Part shown: positions 1-8,740 of the stretch, piece after piece | Numbering within the stretch: position 1 is the stretch's first letter | How the letters are laid out: each line of letters opens with the position of its first letter | The notes under the pieces: model-generated | The model's input: only the letters and a program-made list of their open reading frames with translations | The model's database searches: none | What the model was told of the DNA's origin: nothing | Source: Lachnospiraceae bacterium | Lineage (GTDB): Bacteria > Bacillota > Clostridia > Lachnospirales > Lachnospiraceae | Length of the DNA: 64,000 nt | Direction: 5' to 3' | Assembly (NCBI GenBank): GCA_017396555.1 | Contig: JAFQLS010000045.1 | Location: forward strand, 1-64,000 | Position numbers and translations under genes: made by a program

Positions 1-299
1 ACCATATTCTTAATAACCATTGCATAGTGGATATCCGTCTGATTCTCTATGCCTATAAGCATATATGTAACACCATTTGCCGACTTCACAACACAATTCT
101 TAAGAATATCTCTAAACCTCTGTGCTGTTATCACCTTACTGTCCTTATCCTTAATAACCGCCAGCTCAGTAATATCCTTCTCTTCTAATTCATCAGCTTT
201 AACTACTGACTTACCATCAAACAGATAATAATTGCATACATCGGCAAATCTGTCATTCTGCCTCATATACTTCTTAGTAATGCTATCATTTTTACCCAA
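1..299 (-). CDS. Rpn-type PD-(D/E)XK nuclease/transposase-like protein, C-terminal part missing
   Basis: This is the first ~99 codons of a protein that continues past the left edge. It begins at a TTG (297-299); the nearby ATG at 304-306 runs into a stop within five codons, and AAGGAG lies 9 bases before the TTG. The reading frame contains MRQNDRFADVCNYYLFDG and, later, TYMLIGIENQTDIHYAMVIK. From memory this matches the Rpn (recombination-promoting nuclease) family that is abundant in Lachnospiraceae; the IENQ segment is the usual catalytic E-x-Q/K part of the PD-(D/E)XK fold. The family is linked to RecA-independent recombination and, in some cases, to phage defence. The role here is not evident. 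Confidence 0.75.
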   Translation of the reverse strand, partial: MGKNDSITKKYMRQNDRFADVCNYYLFDGKSVVKADELEEKDITELAVIKDKDSKVITAQRFRDILKNCVVKSANGVTYMLIGIENQTDIHYAMVIKNM

Positions 300-429
300 T
301 AAACATCGCTCCTTCTCATATTATAGTACTCTTTTAAATAAATATCAATAAAATAATCAGTTTATTTTTAGTATTATAATACAAGTTGGAAATTTTGTCT
401 ACTATTAAAATACATTAAATTTACACGCT

Positions 430-476
430 AAAAGCCGACAATAGCCAGATTCATCATCTGCTGTTATCGGCTTATT
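430..476 (-). terminator. Hairpin terminator, first copy of a two-copy element
   Basis: AAGCCGACAATAGCCAGAT pairs with ATCTGCTGTTATCGGCTT around a five-base loop. On the minus strand the stem is followed by TTTT. It sits directly after the stop of the gene at 478-1095. A near-identical element lies at 26205-26250. Confidence 0.65.
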
Positions 477-477
477 A

Positions 478-1095
478 TTACTTATAACTAATTACTAATT
501 CATCATCTTCAATTGTTAATTTAACCAGCTTTTCTAACTCAAGTATTATGCTTTCATCCTCAAATTCCATATTTGTAAAGCCTTGATAGTATTCTTTTAG
601 TTCGTCCATATCGCATTTAATTTTCATTCGGGTAGTATATGCTCCCTCAATATCTAAATATTTTTTAGAAAATGGAATAAATACAAATTCGCCTTCGACA
701 ATATCAACACTTATAAATTCTGATTCCAGTGTGTATACATTTCTGTTTTGCCACAGAAATCTATCCTCAGATACCTTTTCCAACCTAATAACTATATTAT
801 TGTGTACTATTTTAATTTCGTTATTGTTCATTTCTAGAATATCGTCAGGATAGGTTTCCTTAATCAACACTTCTAATTCATCTAATGATGAACTTGTTGA
901 AAATTCCGTATACCAATATTCATATCCTAGCCTACGATTTTTTTCCTTCAAAATAAACTGAGCCGGATTATCACTCACTGAAACTTTTATTTCAATCTCG
1001 TTTGAATTAAAATAGAAAAGTGTGTTAAGCAATAGTATTCCGAAGAAAATGCTGCCTATTGTTAGAATCATTATTATTGTAACTATTTTATTCAT
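478..1095 (-). CDS. Hypothetical membrane-anchored protein
   Basis: A 205-residue protein of unknown function. Residues ~5-28 form one hydrophobic segment with no lipobox, so it is probably a signal anchor with the rest outside the membrane. The remainder is acidic and beta-rich in appearance (alternating hydrophobic and charged residues) with no motif I recognise. The start ATG has only a weak upstream purine stretch. It is followed at its stop by a terminator hairpin, so it ends a transcription unit. It may be a surface or sensor protein, but nothing in the sequence proves that. Confidence 0.5.
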   Translation of the reverse strand: MNKIVTIIMILTIGSIFFGILLLNTLFYFNSNEIEIKVSVSDNPAQFILKEKNRRLGYEYWYTEFSTSSSLDELEVLIKETYPDDILEMNNNEIKIVHNNIVIRLEKVSEDRFLWQNRNVYTLESEFISVDIVEGEFVFIPFSKKYLDIEGAYTTRMKIKCDMDELKEYYQGFTNMEFEDESIILELEKLVKLTIEDDELVISYK

Positions 1096-1228
1096 ATTTT
1101 ACCTATTCCCCGTACCTTATATTAGGTTTCTAACTTTAAGTCCTAATGTTTCACTTGAGTTTAATATATTAATTGTTCAATATTATACCACCTATTTTTT
1201 TAAAAATCCGTTTGTTTTTAAACACCAT

Positions 1229-1612
1229 TTATCTGGCATTCAATCCGTAGAACAACGCTATATAACAGGCAAAATCACCTATTGTTTTTCTAGATTCTCC
1301 CAGTTCGTCACGCCATAAAGCCTTTTTACCTTCTTTTCTAAAATAGCGAGCCAACATATTGAACTTAACTATTGCCGAATCATGTTTCAAGGTTCTACTC
1401 TTATCAGTATCCATCTTCTGCTCTTTTGATAGAAGTAACCATTTACTTCTGGTATTAGCATACTCAATACAAGCTTCTACAAGTTCTCTGTATATATCCT
1501 TGGCAATCTCATCACGAACATCTAATTCTTCCTGTATCATTTGCATAAGCTCGCATGCCTTTTCGAAAGTTAAAGTGTCATTTCCTTTCATTAAATAATT
1601 GTTGTAATTCAT
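1229..1612 (-). CDS. Hypothetical cytoplasmic protein, 127 aa
   Basis: A small, soluble, probably all-helical protein with no membrane segment. The C-terminus carries a compact Trp/Arg/Gly-containing stretch (LWRDELGESRKTIGDFACY) that looks like the conserved core of a family I cannot name. AAAGGA lies about 10 bases before the ATG. The gene is 22 bases downstream of the tandem-repeat membrane protein at 1635-2183 and on the same strand, so the two are probably co-transcribed. No catalytic residues can be picked out. Confidence 0.5.
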   Translation of the reverse strand: MNYNNYLMKGNDTLTFEKACELMQMIQEELDVRDEIAKDIYRELVEACIEYANTRSKWLLLSKEQKMDTDKSRTLKHDSAIVKFNMLARYFRKEGKKALWRDELGESRKTIGDFACYIALFYGLNAR

Positions 1613-1634
1613 AAATTACACGTCCTTTCCGTCA

Positions 1635-2183
1635 TTACTTCTTTTTATAATTCTTGTTGTCAAACAACAAGTCATATTCTGCTTCTGCCACCTTATTATG
1701 GGCATTATCATAATAATTAATAGTGTCACTGAATAATAAGTCCTGCTCCGTTTTAAATACTCTATTATAGTTGTTATCGTAATACTCCCAGTCTCCAAAC
1801 ACATTTTGTCTTCCCTTGAACACTACATTATGGTCATTATCGTAAATAATCTTATCTCCAAATATATCTGTATCACAATAACCCACTTTATTATAGTCCT
1901 TATCATAATATACTTCATCATGAAAAATACCTGCTTCTCCCCTAACTGTATCATTTAACGACGGCTTGTTCTTTTTGCTTGAACTATACCCTCCAGCATA
2001 CGAACCACAATCACCTACAAAGTCATGAATGAACACTATAGCTCCCCATATCAAAAATATCGTTGTTAATATGCCAGTTATTGGATTAGAATACAATATA
2101 CTAAATATACACCTTATAAACTCTACTGTCAAAACAACAAAAAATTCAATTATATAAAATATCATTTTTAAAATAAAATCCAT
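1635..2183 (-). CDS. Membrane protein with four YYDxxxNxV tandem repeats
   Basis: The N-terminal ~65 residues hold two hydrophobic segments separated by a short loop. The C-terminal half is four imperfect repeats of about 21-24 residues, each opening with a YYDxxYN/YDNxHN core followed by a polar linker and an LF/FGD element. The repeats resemble short beta-hairpin repeats such as MORN-type or toxin YD-type repeats, but I cannot assign them to a family. The start used is the ATG at 2183; a GTG four codons earlier is possible. A binding or scaffold role is an inference from the repeat form only. Confidence 0.5.
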   Translation of the reverse strand: MDFILKMIFYIIEFFVVLTVEFIRCIFSILYSNPITGILTTIFLIWGAIVFIHDFVGDCGSYAGGYSSSKKNKPSLNDTVRGEAGIFHDEVYYDKDYNKVGYCDTDIFGDKIIYDNDHNVVFKGRQNVFGDWEYYDNNYNRVFKTEQDLLFSDTINYYDNAHNKVAEAEYDLLFDNKNYKKK

Positions 2184-2244
2184 ATCATCGCCCACTTTCT
2201 ATGTTTTTATGAAAAGTTACTTGTGACTTATTATAATAATTCTT

Positions 2245-2910
2245 TTATACCATTACAAACTCCAATAAGTCTATTCCTGCAAACAAACTACCAAACGAAA
2301 ATCCACACTCAGCGTCATCATTCACGATAGCTCGCTTATAATAAGGATTCAGAACTAATTCCTCTTCTCTTTCCATCTTTGCAAAAAGAAGTGCTGTATT
2401 ATAAGCATCTACCAAACCATCATGAGCACCGTCTTCATATATTATATCTGCTGCAATCAACGCCTCTGATAGCTTATAACATTTTGAGTTATTCATTTTT
2501 TCAGAAAATGTCTTTTGGCAGTCAATCCATTCTCTCAAAATCTCATTTAATTCATCAATTATAATGCCCTTTGCACTTATTTCATGTTTAATCTGAGCCG
2601 CGTCATTGTTACTCCATGATACCACTTTCGTATCAACCGGCAACCATTCGACAAAAGCCTTAAGTGCATCTTGCATTACCGGAGCATTAGCCACATCGCG
2701 TCTGCTAATACCTGTAAGACTATTAATAAACGAATCAATATATCCATACTGTGGTGCTACATATGTAACAAATTTATCGACAACCTCTAAGGATTCATTC
2801 AATAATACTGCTCCTATTTGGATTGTCTCATTTCCCAAACGTACTCCTTCGCTCCTTATTTTACGTGGAACTCTACACATTTCTAAATCAACCACTGCGT
2901 ACTTACACAT
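2245..2910 (-). CDS. DnaQ-like 3'-5' exonuclease (DEDDh, KapD-like)
   Basis: A 221-residue exonuclease-fold protein. VVDLEM near residue 8 supplies the Asp/Glu of motif I, LTGI near residue 68 fits motif II, and HDGLVDAYNTALLF near residue 163 supplies the His and Asp of the DEDDh motif III, so the metal-binding acids appear intact. Length and lack of other domains match stand-alone exonucleases such as KapD-like proteins rather than polymerase III epsilon. The start at 2910 is chosen because AAAGGAG precedes it by 8 bases and the fold begins at once; the reading frame extends 16 codons further upstream without a good ribosome site. The substrate is unknown. Confidence 0.75.
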   Translation of the reverse strand: MCKYAVVDLEMCRVPRKIRSEGVRLGNETIQIGAVLLNESLEVVDKFVTYVAPQYGYIDSFINSLTGISRRDVANAPVMQDALKAFVEWLPVDTKVVSWSNNDAAQIKHEISAKGIIIDELNEILREWIDCQKTFSEKMNNSKCYKLSEALIAADIIYEDGAHDGLVDAYNTALLFAKMEREEELVLNPYYKRAIVNDDAECGFSFGSLFAGIDLLEFVMV

Positions 2911-3113
2911 TTCAACCACTCCTTTGTAAATGTTACTTAATCTTAAGTTCATATACAAAGTATAGTTCTAAATAAAAAATCTTCAGCCTTGGTATAACCT
3001 TAGCAGGAAATGTTATATATTAAGACTCATTTTATCACTTCTTTAAATAGTCACTTAATTTATATCCCCCCGTAACTTTGTTTGATGTATTAATTAACTA
3101 ACTTCACGATTTG

Positions 3114-3620
3114 TTAGAGATAAAATTCACTTAAGTACCCATTTTGATTAATCCTACACACTGAAATGTCATTTACATTTCGAACACTTTGGCGTCTATT
3201 GAGGTCAAGAACATCCGTAGCCAATTTTTTATCCTGGGTTATCAGCAATACCTTTTGCTTCATCACCATTCTAGTAAAATTAGCCAAAAAAAGATTATCA
3301 ACAAAGTTATCATCTGACTTGTCACCTACTATTCTCAGTAACCCATCCGACTTTATTGTATCAAGGAATGTAAGTGCATCAATTACTCTTTCTCTTCTAT
3401 CTTCCAACCTAAGATTTTTATATAACTCTTCTAACACCTTCAACGGAACATTAATCTTAGAGTCAAACTTAAATAGATACTTTCTTATTCGGAAATAAAA
3501 ATCCTTAATATCCGAATGCATAAGACTGCAGGTGTCTACAAATATTTTGTAATCTTTACAAAACTTAACAAAAATATCCTTGTCATTAGATATAACATAC
3601 TTAGCAATAGCTTCTTGCAT
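3114..3620 (-). CDS. PIN-domain protein (putative ribonuclease)
   Basis: A 168-residue protein with the PIN arrangement of acidic residues: FVDT (D29), VLEEL (E64/E65), NFVDNLF (D108) and ITQDKKLA (D130). PIN domains are Mg-dependent endoribonucleases, often the toxin of VapBC pairs. No small antitoxin gene is adjacent: the next gene upstream is the exonuclease, in the same direction about 330 bases away. It could therefore be an orphan toxin or an RNA-processing enzyme. AAAGGA lies 9 bases before the ATG. The assignment rests on motif spacing read by eye. Confidence 0.6.
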   Translation of the reverse strand: MQEAIAKYVISNDKDIFVKFCKDYKIFVDTCSLMHSDIKDFYFRIRKYLFKFDSKINVPLKVLEELYKNLRLEDRRERVIDALTFLDTIKSDGLLRIVGDKSDDNFVDNLFLANFTRMVMKQKVLLITQDKKLATDVLDLNRRQSVRNVNDISVCRINQNGYLSEFYL

Positions 3621-3706
3621 AATCCATCATCCTTTCTTCGACAATATAACATTCACATTTGTAATTAAGTTCCTATATATACATTGTAGAACCTTCAAAA
3701 AAATCT

Positions 3707-4531
3707 TCAGTCTTTTTCCAATAACTCTATAAACCTGTCTAACTCACATTTTGCATATCCTCTTGCATCCCTTTCAATACTTTGATTTGAATATCCTTCA
3801 TATCCGTTAGCATTCACCGTCTTGTAGTTACTGTTTTCATATCTCCATACCAATATTTGCTTATTCATTCTCAATGAATAATCTGTAGCTTGCATTTTCT
3901 CATATATATCAACACAATATAACTGATATGCATGATAACACTCATGAAAAATCACAGCCAACACAGTCTCTACATCTTCTTCTAGTAAAGATTTATCTAT
4001 GTATATTTCTCTTGATATGTATTTATAAGAACCACTCCAGCCCTCTTCATTACGCTCAGTCAAAATCAAATTCACTTCATAATCTACTCCCAGATACGAC
4101 ATTTCATAATTCACTATATCCTGCATTAACTTCAATTTATCTTGTTCGTCTATATTTGCAAATGAATAAATCCTAGGCGAAATTTTACCCTCTAATTCTT
4201 GCCAGTCTCCCGCATCCTCTTGAAGTAATAGCAATGCACTAGGACTCTCTAATTTATTATTCGAGGGCATTAATAGAATAAACACAATTAGAATAAACGC
4301 TATAATTACAAATCTTTTTAAAGCATAAAACACATCTGTACATACCCTTTTAAAAACACATTTAAAACGGAACTGCTTTTTGTTCCTTTTTTTATATATC
4401 CATGTAATGAATACTTGGAACACTTTAAACAAACCATATAGCAATATTATTCCTGAAATATATCTACACAATTTTAGCTGTAAACTTAACATACAAATCA
4501 TTTCAAGAATAAGACATAGGAAAATGTACAT
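3707..4531 (-). CDS. Membrane zinc metallopeptidase (HExxH)
   Basis: A 274-residue protein with two hydrophobic segments (about residues 1-45 and 70-90) and a C-terminal soluble domain. HECYH at 196-200 is a zincin HExxH motif, and ERDARGYA about 50 residues later can give the third (Glu) ligand. The gene begins 19 bases after the stop of the VirD4/TraG-like ATPase and is probably co-transcribed with it. Topology puts the peptidase domain after an even number of membrane passes. The target is unknown; processing of a membrane or cell-envelope partner is plausible. Confidence 0.65.
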   Translation of the reverse strand: MYIFLCLILEMICMLSLQLKLCRYISGIILLYGLFKVFQVFITWIYKKRNKKQFRFKCVFKRVCTDVFYALKRFVIIAFILIVFILLMPSNNKLESPSALLLLQEDAGDWQELEGKISPRIYSFANIDEQDKLKLMQDIVNYEMSYLGVDYEVNLILTERNEEGWSGSYKYISREIYIDKSLLEEDVETVLAVIFHECYHAYQLYCVDIYEKMQATDYSLRMNKQILVWRYENSNYKTVNANGYEGYSNQSIERDARGYAKCELDRFIELLEKD

Positions 4532-4550
4532 TTTCGTCCAACCTCCTTTG

Positions 4551-6056
4551 CTAAAACAAATTCGACAATTGTTCCGGAGTAAATCTTGATAAAATTTTAT
4601 CGCAATCTAAAATAGGGGCTTTTCTATCAATTATTCTTCTTTGAACAAACCCTTTATACCTTGGAAATTTGTACTCATCTATATCTTTTAACCTGGTAAC
4701 AAATGGATTGTTTCTTCCAATCAACATCAAAGCCTCACCATCTTCCTTCGAAAAATGCTGGAGCTGTGTTGTGGATATTAGTGGTTCAACACTTTCCTTC
4801 TCGCCATAATAGGTAACCTCTCCACACAACCTTTCTATGTGTTCTAATAACTTATATTCCTTAGAATGAAGATACACCAAATTATTACAGTTACCTATGA
4901 TAGTATCTGCATCTGTATCATACTTGCTCATCAACTGATTTAAGCTTTGAGCAAAGAGGAAAAACCTTATCTCCCGAGAACGACTTGCTGATATCATCGA
5001 GTTGAATTCTGTTATAGCAGGGAGATTTGCAAACTCATCCAATACGAAATTGCAACGTATTTGTTTTTCCCCATTTCGTTGCATAATCTGTGATTCATTA
5101 ATCAGCATCACATATGCTTCCTTTAAGAAAATGGACACTAATTTATTATATGTACTTTTTTCATCCGGAAAGATAATAAATACAGCCGATTTTTTATATT
5201 TTAGTTTTCTCACATCAATTTCATTTGGTTGTGATAAATAATTAGTAAGACTAGAATTCAACATAAATATAGATAAAATAGCATACAAACTGGCTTGTAT
5301 TGAAAATCTGGTTCTTTCAGCAACATTAAACAAACCAGAGTATTGCATATACGCCAAACTTTCCCTATTGATATTCTGCGCAATCTCATATAAGCGATTC
5401 TTACGAAGACTATCTCCTTCGCCATATTCATTTGTAAGTCTTGTTAAAGATTTTATATTTATCTCTTCTTTTAAACCCGTTTCAAATAAAAGTTGCAAAT
5501 TCGCAAGAATTAATTGACCTGACATAGAGTCCCAAAAATTATCGTATGCAACAGTAGTTTTCTTGTCATTTCCATTATCTATAAGTAATGATACGAAGTC
5601 ACTTGCCATTTCCATACCTTTGTCTTTATTAGTCTTGTATAAGTTGTACATATTGGTTAGAGGATTCCAAACCTGACCTAGCCCAATATCTCTAAGGTTA
5701 ATACAACTAATATCATAACCGTTTTTATTAAGATATGGGCTTGTCCTTTCATACAACTCACCTTTTGGATCAGCGATAATAAGACTCTCATCTCCTTGGG
5801 CTAATATATGTATCAGAGGCATAGCCAGAAGACGGCTTTTCTTTGCCCCGGTGTTACCAAATATAATAGTGTGAGAATCCGTATTATCAACATATATATT
5901 TTCCCCATCAAACAACAATGGAATACCTGCTGCAGTTTTCATATCTTTATCGCCAAATTTAATTCTTTCACTTGCATTTTTAATCTCATTAACTGTTGCC
6001 CACCTATTGCAATTATTAAGACCATATTTGTTATTAATATCATTAATCTTTATCAT
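4551..6056 (-). CDS. VirD4/TraG-like ATPase (conjugative coupling protein family)
   Basis: A 501-residue hexameric-motor-type ATPase. IIADPKGELYE near residue 95 and NFVLDEFANLPAITEF near residue 350 are the hallmark segments of the VirD4/TraG coupling-protein family (RecA-like core, Walker B, then a TraM-recognition-like C-terminal part). Two things are unusual: there is no N-terminal transmembrane hairpin, and the P-loop reads GNTGAKKS (67-74), with Lys in place of the last conserved Gly. Neighbours on the same strand (two unknowns, an XRE regulator, a membrane peptidase) suggest a conjugative or mobilisable element, but no relaxase or VirB4 is visible in the window. A good GGAGG precedes the ATG. 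Confidence 0.8.
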   Translation of the reverse strand: MIKINDINNKYGLNNCNRWATVNEIKNASERIKFGDKDMKTAAGIPLLFDGENIYVDNTDSHTIIFGNTGAKKSRLLAMPLIHILAQGDESLIIADPKGELYERTSPYLNKNGYDISCINLRDIGLGQVWNPLTNMYNLYKTNKDKGMEMASDFVSLLIDNGNDKKTTVAYDNFWDSMSGQLILANLQLLFETGLKEEINIKSLTRLTNEYGEGDSLRKNRLYEIAQNINRESLAYMQYSGLFNVAERTRFSIQASLYAILSIFMLNSSLTNYLSQPNEIDVRKLKYKKSAVFIIFPDEKSTYNKLVSIFLKEAYVMLINESQIMQRNGEKQIRCNFVLDEFANLPAITEFNSMISASRSREIRFFLFAQSLNQLMSKYDTDADTIIGNCNNLVYLHSKEYKLLEHIERLCGEVTYYGEKESVEPLISTTQLQHFSKEDGEALMLIGRNNPFVTRLKDIDEYKFPRYKGFVQRRIIDRKAPILDCDKILSRFTPEQLSNLF

Positions 6057-6067
6057 AATTTGCCTCC

Positions 6068-6847
6068 TTATCTGGATATATCACAACCGCTAAAACCCAT
6101 CTTCACCTTATCATCATTATTAAGCGCATCCAGCCTAAATCCTTTCATCAGTTCAGCAATATCGTTAATCTTTAATGATTTATTTTCATTCTCAATTGCA
6201 TTCAACACCATATTGTATGCCATCTGATGAATATAGATATGTTCATACTTAATATCCGAATCGTTTGTTCGCAACGATGAAAGATATTCATAAATCTTTT
6301 TTTCTTTGTCCTTACTAAGACAAATATTATATTGCTCCTTAAAAATTTCAGATAAAGCATCCCGCTCCATGTCCTCAAAATTTAACTTGTATACATCTAC
6401 AAATATAGATTGAGCTAATGCCTTATATATTTTCTCTACATCTTTTGACGAAGAAATTATTGTATACCAGCTCTGCTCCTCAAGAAACTCAAATATCAAA
6501 CTATACTCCTCAATATTTAAAATATCATCCGGCACTTCCACCACTACAATGCCTGTATACTCTGATTGATTTTGAGACCTGTATGATAATTCTCTGATAA
6601 GTGTGCCTACCTGAGCTCTTGGCGAAGAATCTGTAAGTCTGTATATATGTATATCCTGTTTACCCGTAAGTTCCTTGGAAATATCTTTGTAAATCTGATA
6701 CCTGACAATATCACTGTCAGGTACCAGAGAAGTATCCACAAGAAGCAAAGCCAGCAAATTATTTCTACAATGAAGCTTCTCCGAAAACTTCTTAACTGCT
6801 GCCATATTCTTAAGCTTATTAGTAAACTCAGAGCTTGCTTTTAGCAT
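6068..6847 (-). CDS. Hypothetical protein in the VirD4/TraG-like block
   Basis: A 259-residue soluble protein. It shows an alternating beta/alpha pattern (LLALLLVDTSLV, TGIVVVEVPDD, WYTIISSSKD) that resembles a P-loop or receiver-like fold, but I see no Walker A motif. It lies 11 bases upstream of the VirD4/TraG-like gene and has its own GGAGG ribosome site, so the two products are likely made together. It may be a degenerate ATPase partner, but that is inference. No family is recognised. Confidence 0.5.
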   Translation of the reverse strand: MLKASSEFTNKLKNMAAVKKFSEKLHCRNNLLALLLVDTSLVPDSDIVRYQIYKDISKELTGKQDIHIYRLTDSSPRAQVGTLIRELSYRSQNQSEYTGIVVVEVPDDILNIEEYSLIFEFLEEQSWYTIISSSKDVEKIYKALAQSIFVDVYKLNFEDMERDALSEIFKEQYNICLSKDKEKKIYEYLSSLRTNDSDIKYEHIYIHQMAYNMVLNAIENENKSLKINDIAELMKGFRLDALNNDDKVKMGFSGCDISR

Positions 6848-6877
6848 AAAATCCCTCCTCCAATAGATTTAACCTCT

Positions 6878-7708
6878 TTATAGTTTGTAAAGCCTATGGT
6901 CATGCTTCTCAACAATCAACTCATCATGCGTAAACCATAGTTGTATATCCTCTTTACAGTTATCATTGATAGCTCTAAGCAACGCTAACATTTGTTCCTC
7001 ATTTTCGGCTATATACAACACTTCCACATTATGTAACTCACTTGAATCACTATTAGCTAATGTATTACTTATTCTCTTTAATTTTGTTACAGCTTTATCC
7101 GCATAATTATTTTCACCTCGTATAACTTCTATTATTAGTGGATTCTCTTTTCTGTTTACCAGACAATGAGCTCTAAATGCAAAATTAGATATTTCCTCCG
7201 TATCGTAAATCATCTTACACATATTACACTCGTAATCTTTATATAGTTCCAGTTCAAGAAGAAGTTTATTTGTGGCAAGTATCTTCTTAAAAGATAAAAC
7301 ATTTTTTTGAGCCAAAAAGCCTGTCATATATGGTCTCTTTGATTGAGTATTAAGCCATCCCTTTCCCCTAAAACCTACTGCATATAACTTGTCCTTGCTA
7401 TGATTACCATTCTCATCAACAAAGTCATATTTATTAAGGTACAAATCCTTAGATAAGACCTCTACCTCCCACGCTATCGATTCTATGTCAACATAACTTT
7501 GTGTCATATTTATATACTTACTAATCATCTCCGCTGTGGCTAAAATCATAGTGTTAAGAGTAAGGATTATCTCCTCCTGTAATTGACTTAATTTAAAAGC
7601 CTTGCCAACCTGTGTTACATACTCAAATACTTCTTCACCCTTTTGGTATGCTAATGGTGAGCTTACCATAGTTTTCTCTACATTTTTATTATCATCAAAA
7701 TACAACAT
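6878..7708 (-). CDS. Replication-relaxation-like protein, tentative
   Basis: A 276-residue soluble protein. The first third has a helical pattern compatible with a winged helix, and a central stretch (FAFRAHCLVNRKENPL, then IEVIRGEN) looks like the hydrophobic-strand plus E-x-K-type core of a nuclease-like domain. This layout recalls the replication-relaxation family, which is often encoded next to VirD4/TraG-type ATPases in Gram-positive mobile elements. A paired CNMC near residue 168 could bind metal. The family call is from layout and neighbourhood, not from a clear signature. Confidence 0.35.
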   Translation of the reverse strand: MLYFDDNKNVEKTMVSSPLAYQKGEEVFEYVTQVGKAFKLSQLQEEIILTLNTMILATAEMISKYINMTQSYVDIESIAWEVEVLSKDLYLNKYDFVDENGNHSKDKLYAVGFRGKGWLNTQSKRPYMTGFLAQKNVLSFKKILATNKLLLELELYKDYECNMCKMIYDTEEISNFAFRAHCLVNRKENPLIIEVIRGENNYADKAVTKLKRISNTLANSDSSELHNVEVLYIAENEEQMLALLRAINDNCKEDIQLWFTHDELIVEKHDHRLYKL

Positions 7709-7726
7709 ACTAAATCCCTCCCAACA

Positions 7727-8212
7727 CTAAACTTCTTTCCAATCAACAGCGCTTGCCTTAAGCCTATCGAATAAATCTATGTAGTTATTATTGGCTTTCT
7801 GAACACTTCTATCCGGCAACACTACTTCGTTATCATTATGAGCATTCAAATCACTAACACACTCAACTTGACGACTATTGTTATCTTCACAAAATGTTGA
7901 AATCCACTTAGTGACTAGATTACCCGACTTAATCTGAACCCAATTGACATTATCCATATTAATAGCAATAATTGCATGAACTGTACGCTCCATAACAGCA
8001 TCTTTAGTTACAAAATTGTCAATTATAGCGCATAAGCTAATGTATTCACAGGTAGTTAATAATCTTTTACCAGCTTTAATATCGGTTATTCCGCTCTCGC
8101 CGATACCTGTTAATTCCCCGAGTTCTTCTGATGTTACCCCCATTACTCTGCTAAGCATTTCTAGTGACTTTGAAACTCCCTCAATCATACTTTTTCTTAA
8201 TGTGATGTTCAT
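7727..8212 (-). CDS. XRE/Cro-type HTH regulator
   Basis: A 161-residue protein with an N-terminal helix-turn-helix of the Cro/CI type (VTSEELGELTGIGESGITDI around residues 27-46) and a C-terminal region without recognised features. It is first in the block with the two unknowns and the VirD4/TraG-like ATPase (gaps of 18, 30 and 11 bases), which is the usual place for the regulator of a mobile-element module. AAAGGAG precedes the ATG. A TATAAT lies about 45 bases upstream of the start, so the promoter of the block is probably just beyond this gene. Confidence 0.7.
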   Translation of the reverse strand: MNITLRKSMIEGVSKSLEMLSRVMGVTSEELGELTGIGESGITDIKAGKRLLTTCEYISLCAIIDNFVTKDAVMERTVHAIIAINMDNVNWVQIKSGNLVTKWISTFCEDNNSRQVECVSDLNAHNDNEVVLPDRSVQKANNNYIDLFDRLKASAVDWKEV

Positions 8213-8400
8213 AAAAAAGACTCCTTTCGTGATTTATTTTATAGTATTATTATAGGACTATTAAAAATGACTTCAGGGTTTGCAATAGCACCTATATACA
8301 GCCTCCTTAAATCGTTTCTTTCCATAACGCAAATACGTTAATTTCATTCCATAAAGGCTTACATACAAATTATATTCTAAACAAATATTTCTTCACCGTA

Positions 8401-8446
8401 AAAAGGTAGGGCTACCCGCTATTTAAAGCTAGTAGTCCTACCTTTT
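8401..8446. terminator. Strong bidirectional terminator
   Basis: AAAAGGTAGGGCTAC and GTAGTCCTACCTTTT form a 15-base-pair stem with one non-Watson-Crick position; T-rich sequence follows on both strands. It most likely ends the long minus-strand transcript that carries the sigma factor and the 734-residue protein. Confidence 0.8.
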
Positions 8447-8523
8447 ATCTTTTATAATATATACAATTCCACCCATAAAGTGTATTTCATTTTCTTTTTT
8501 GGCTGATATTTACCCCTTTTTTT

Positions 8524-8563
8524 AATGAGTTCAACTTTTCAGCTTCAAAAAGTCAAACTCATT
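8524..8563. repeat. Long hairpin without a T-tract
   Basis: AATGAGTTCAACTTTT pairs with AAAAGTCAAACTCATT (14 of 16 positions) around an 8-base loop. On the minus strand it is followed by A residues, not T, so it is not a classical terminator; it may protect the 3' end of the upstream transcript or be an operator. Confidence 0.5.
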
Positions 8564-8740
8564 TCTGATTAACCAAATGGACCTATAAACATATATATCT
8601 AAAACTAGAGTTATTGCAATACAGAAATCTTAAACGACTCTCACAAATATTCATCAGCCTATGGATTAATTATAAAACATAATAACATAATTTTGAGTTC
8701 CTTATTAAGGTGCTCATAATGTTTTATCCCGGCAACAATA

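Larger units (their letters stand above)
8213..8740. other. 528-base gap between the two minus-strand gene blocks
   Basis: No coding region with a ribosome site is seen. The gap holds a strong bidirectional terminator (8401-8446), a second long hairpin (8524-8563), and, next to the XRE gene, a TATAAT on the minus strand close to 8255. It separates the VirD4/TraG-like block from the kinase-NB-ARC cluster. Confidence 0.6.

Noticed and set aside
1022-1318. A plus-strand frame that spans the end of one gene and part of another
   Set aside because: Low-complexity hydrophobic product, no ribosome site, and it overlaps two better minus-strand genes.
3114-3620. A VapBC pair
   Set aside because: No short antitoxin gene is adjacent to the PIN gene on the same strand.
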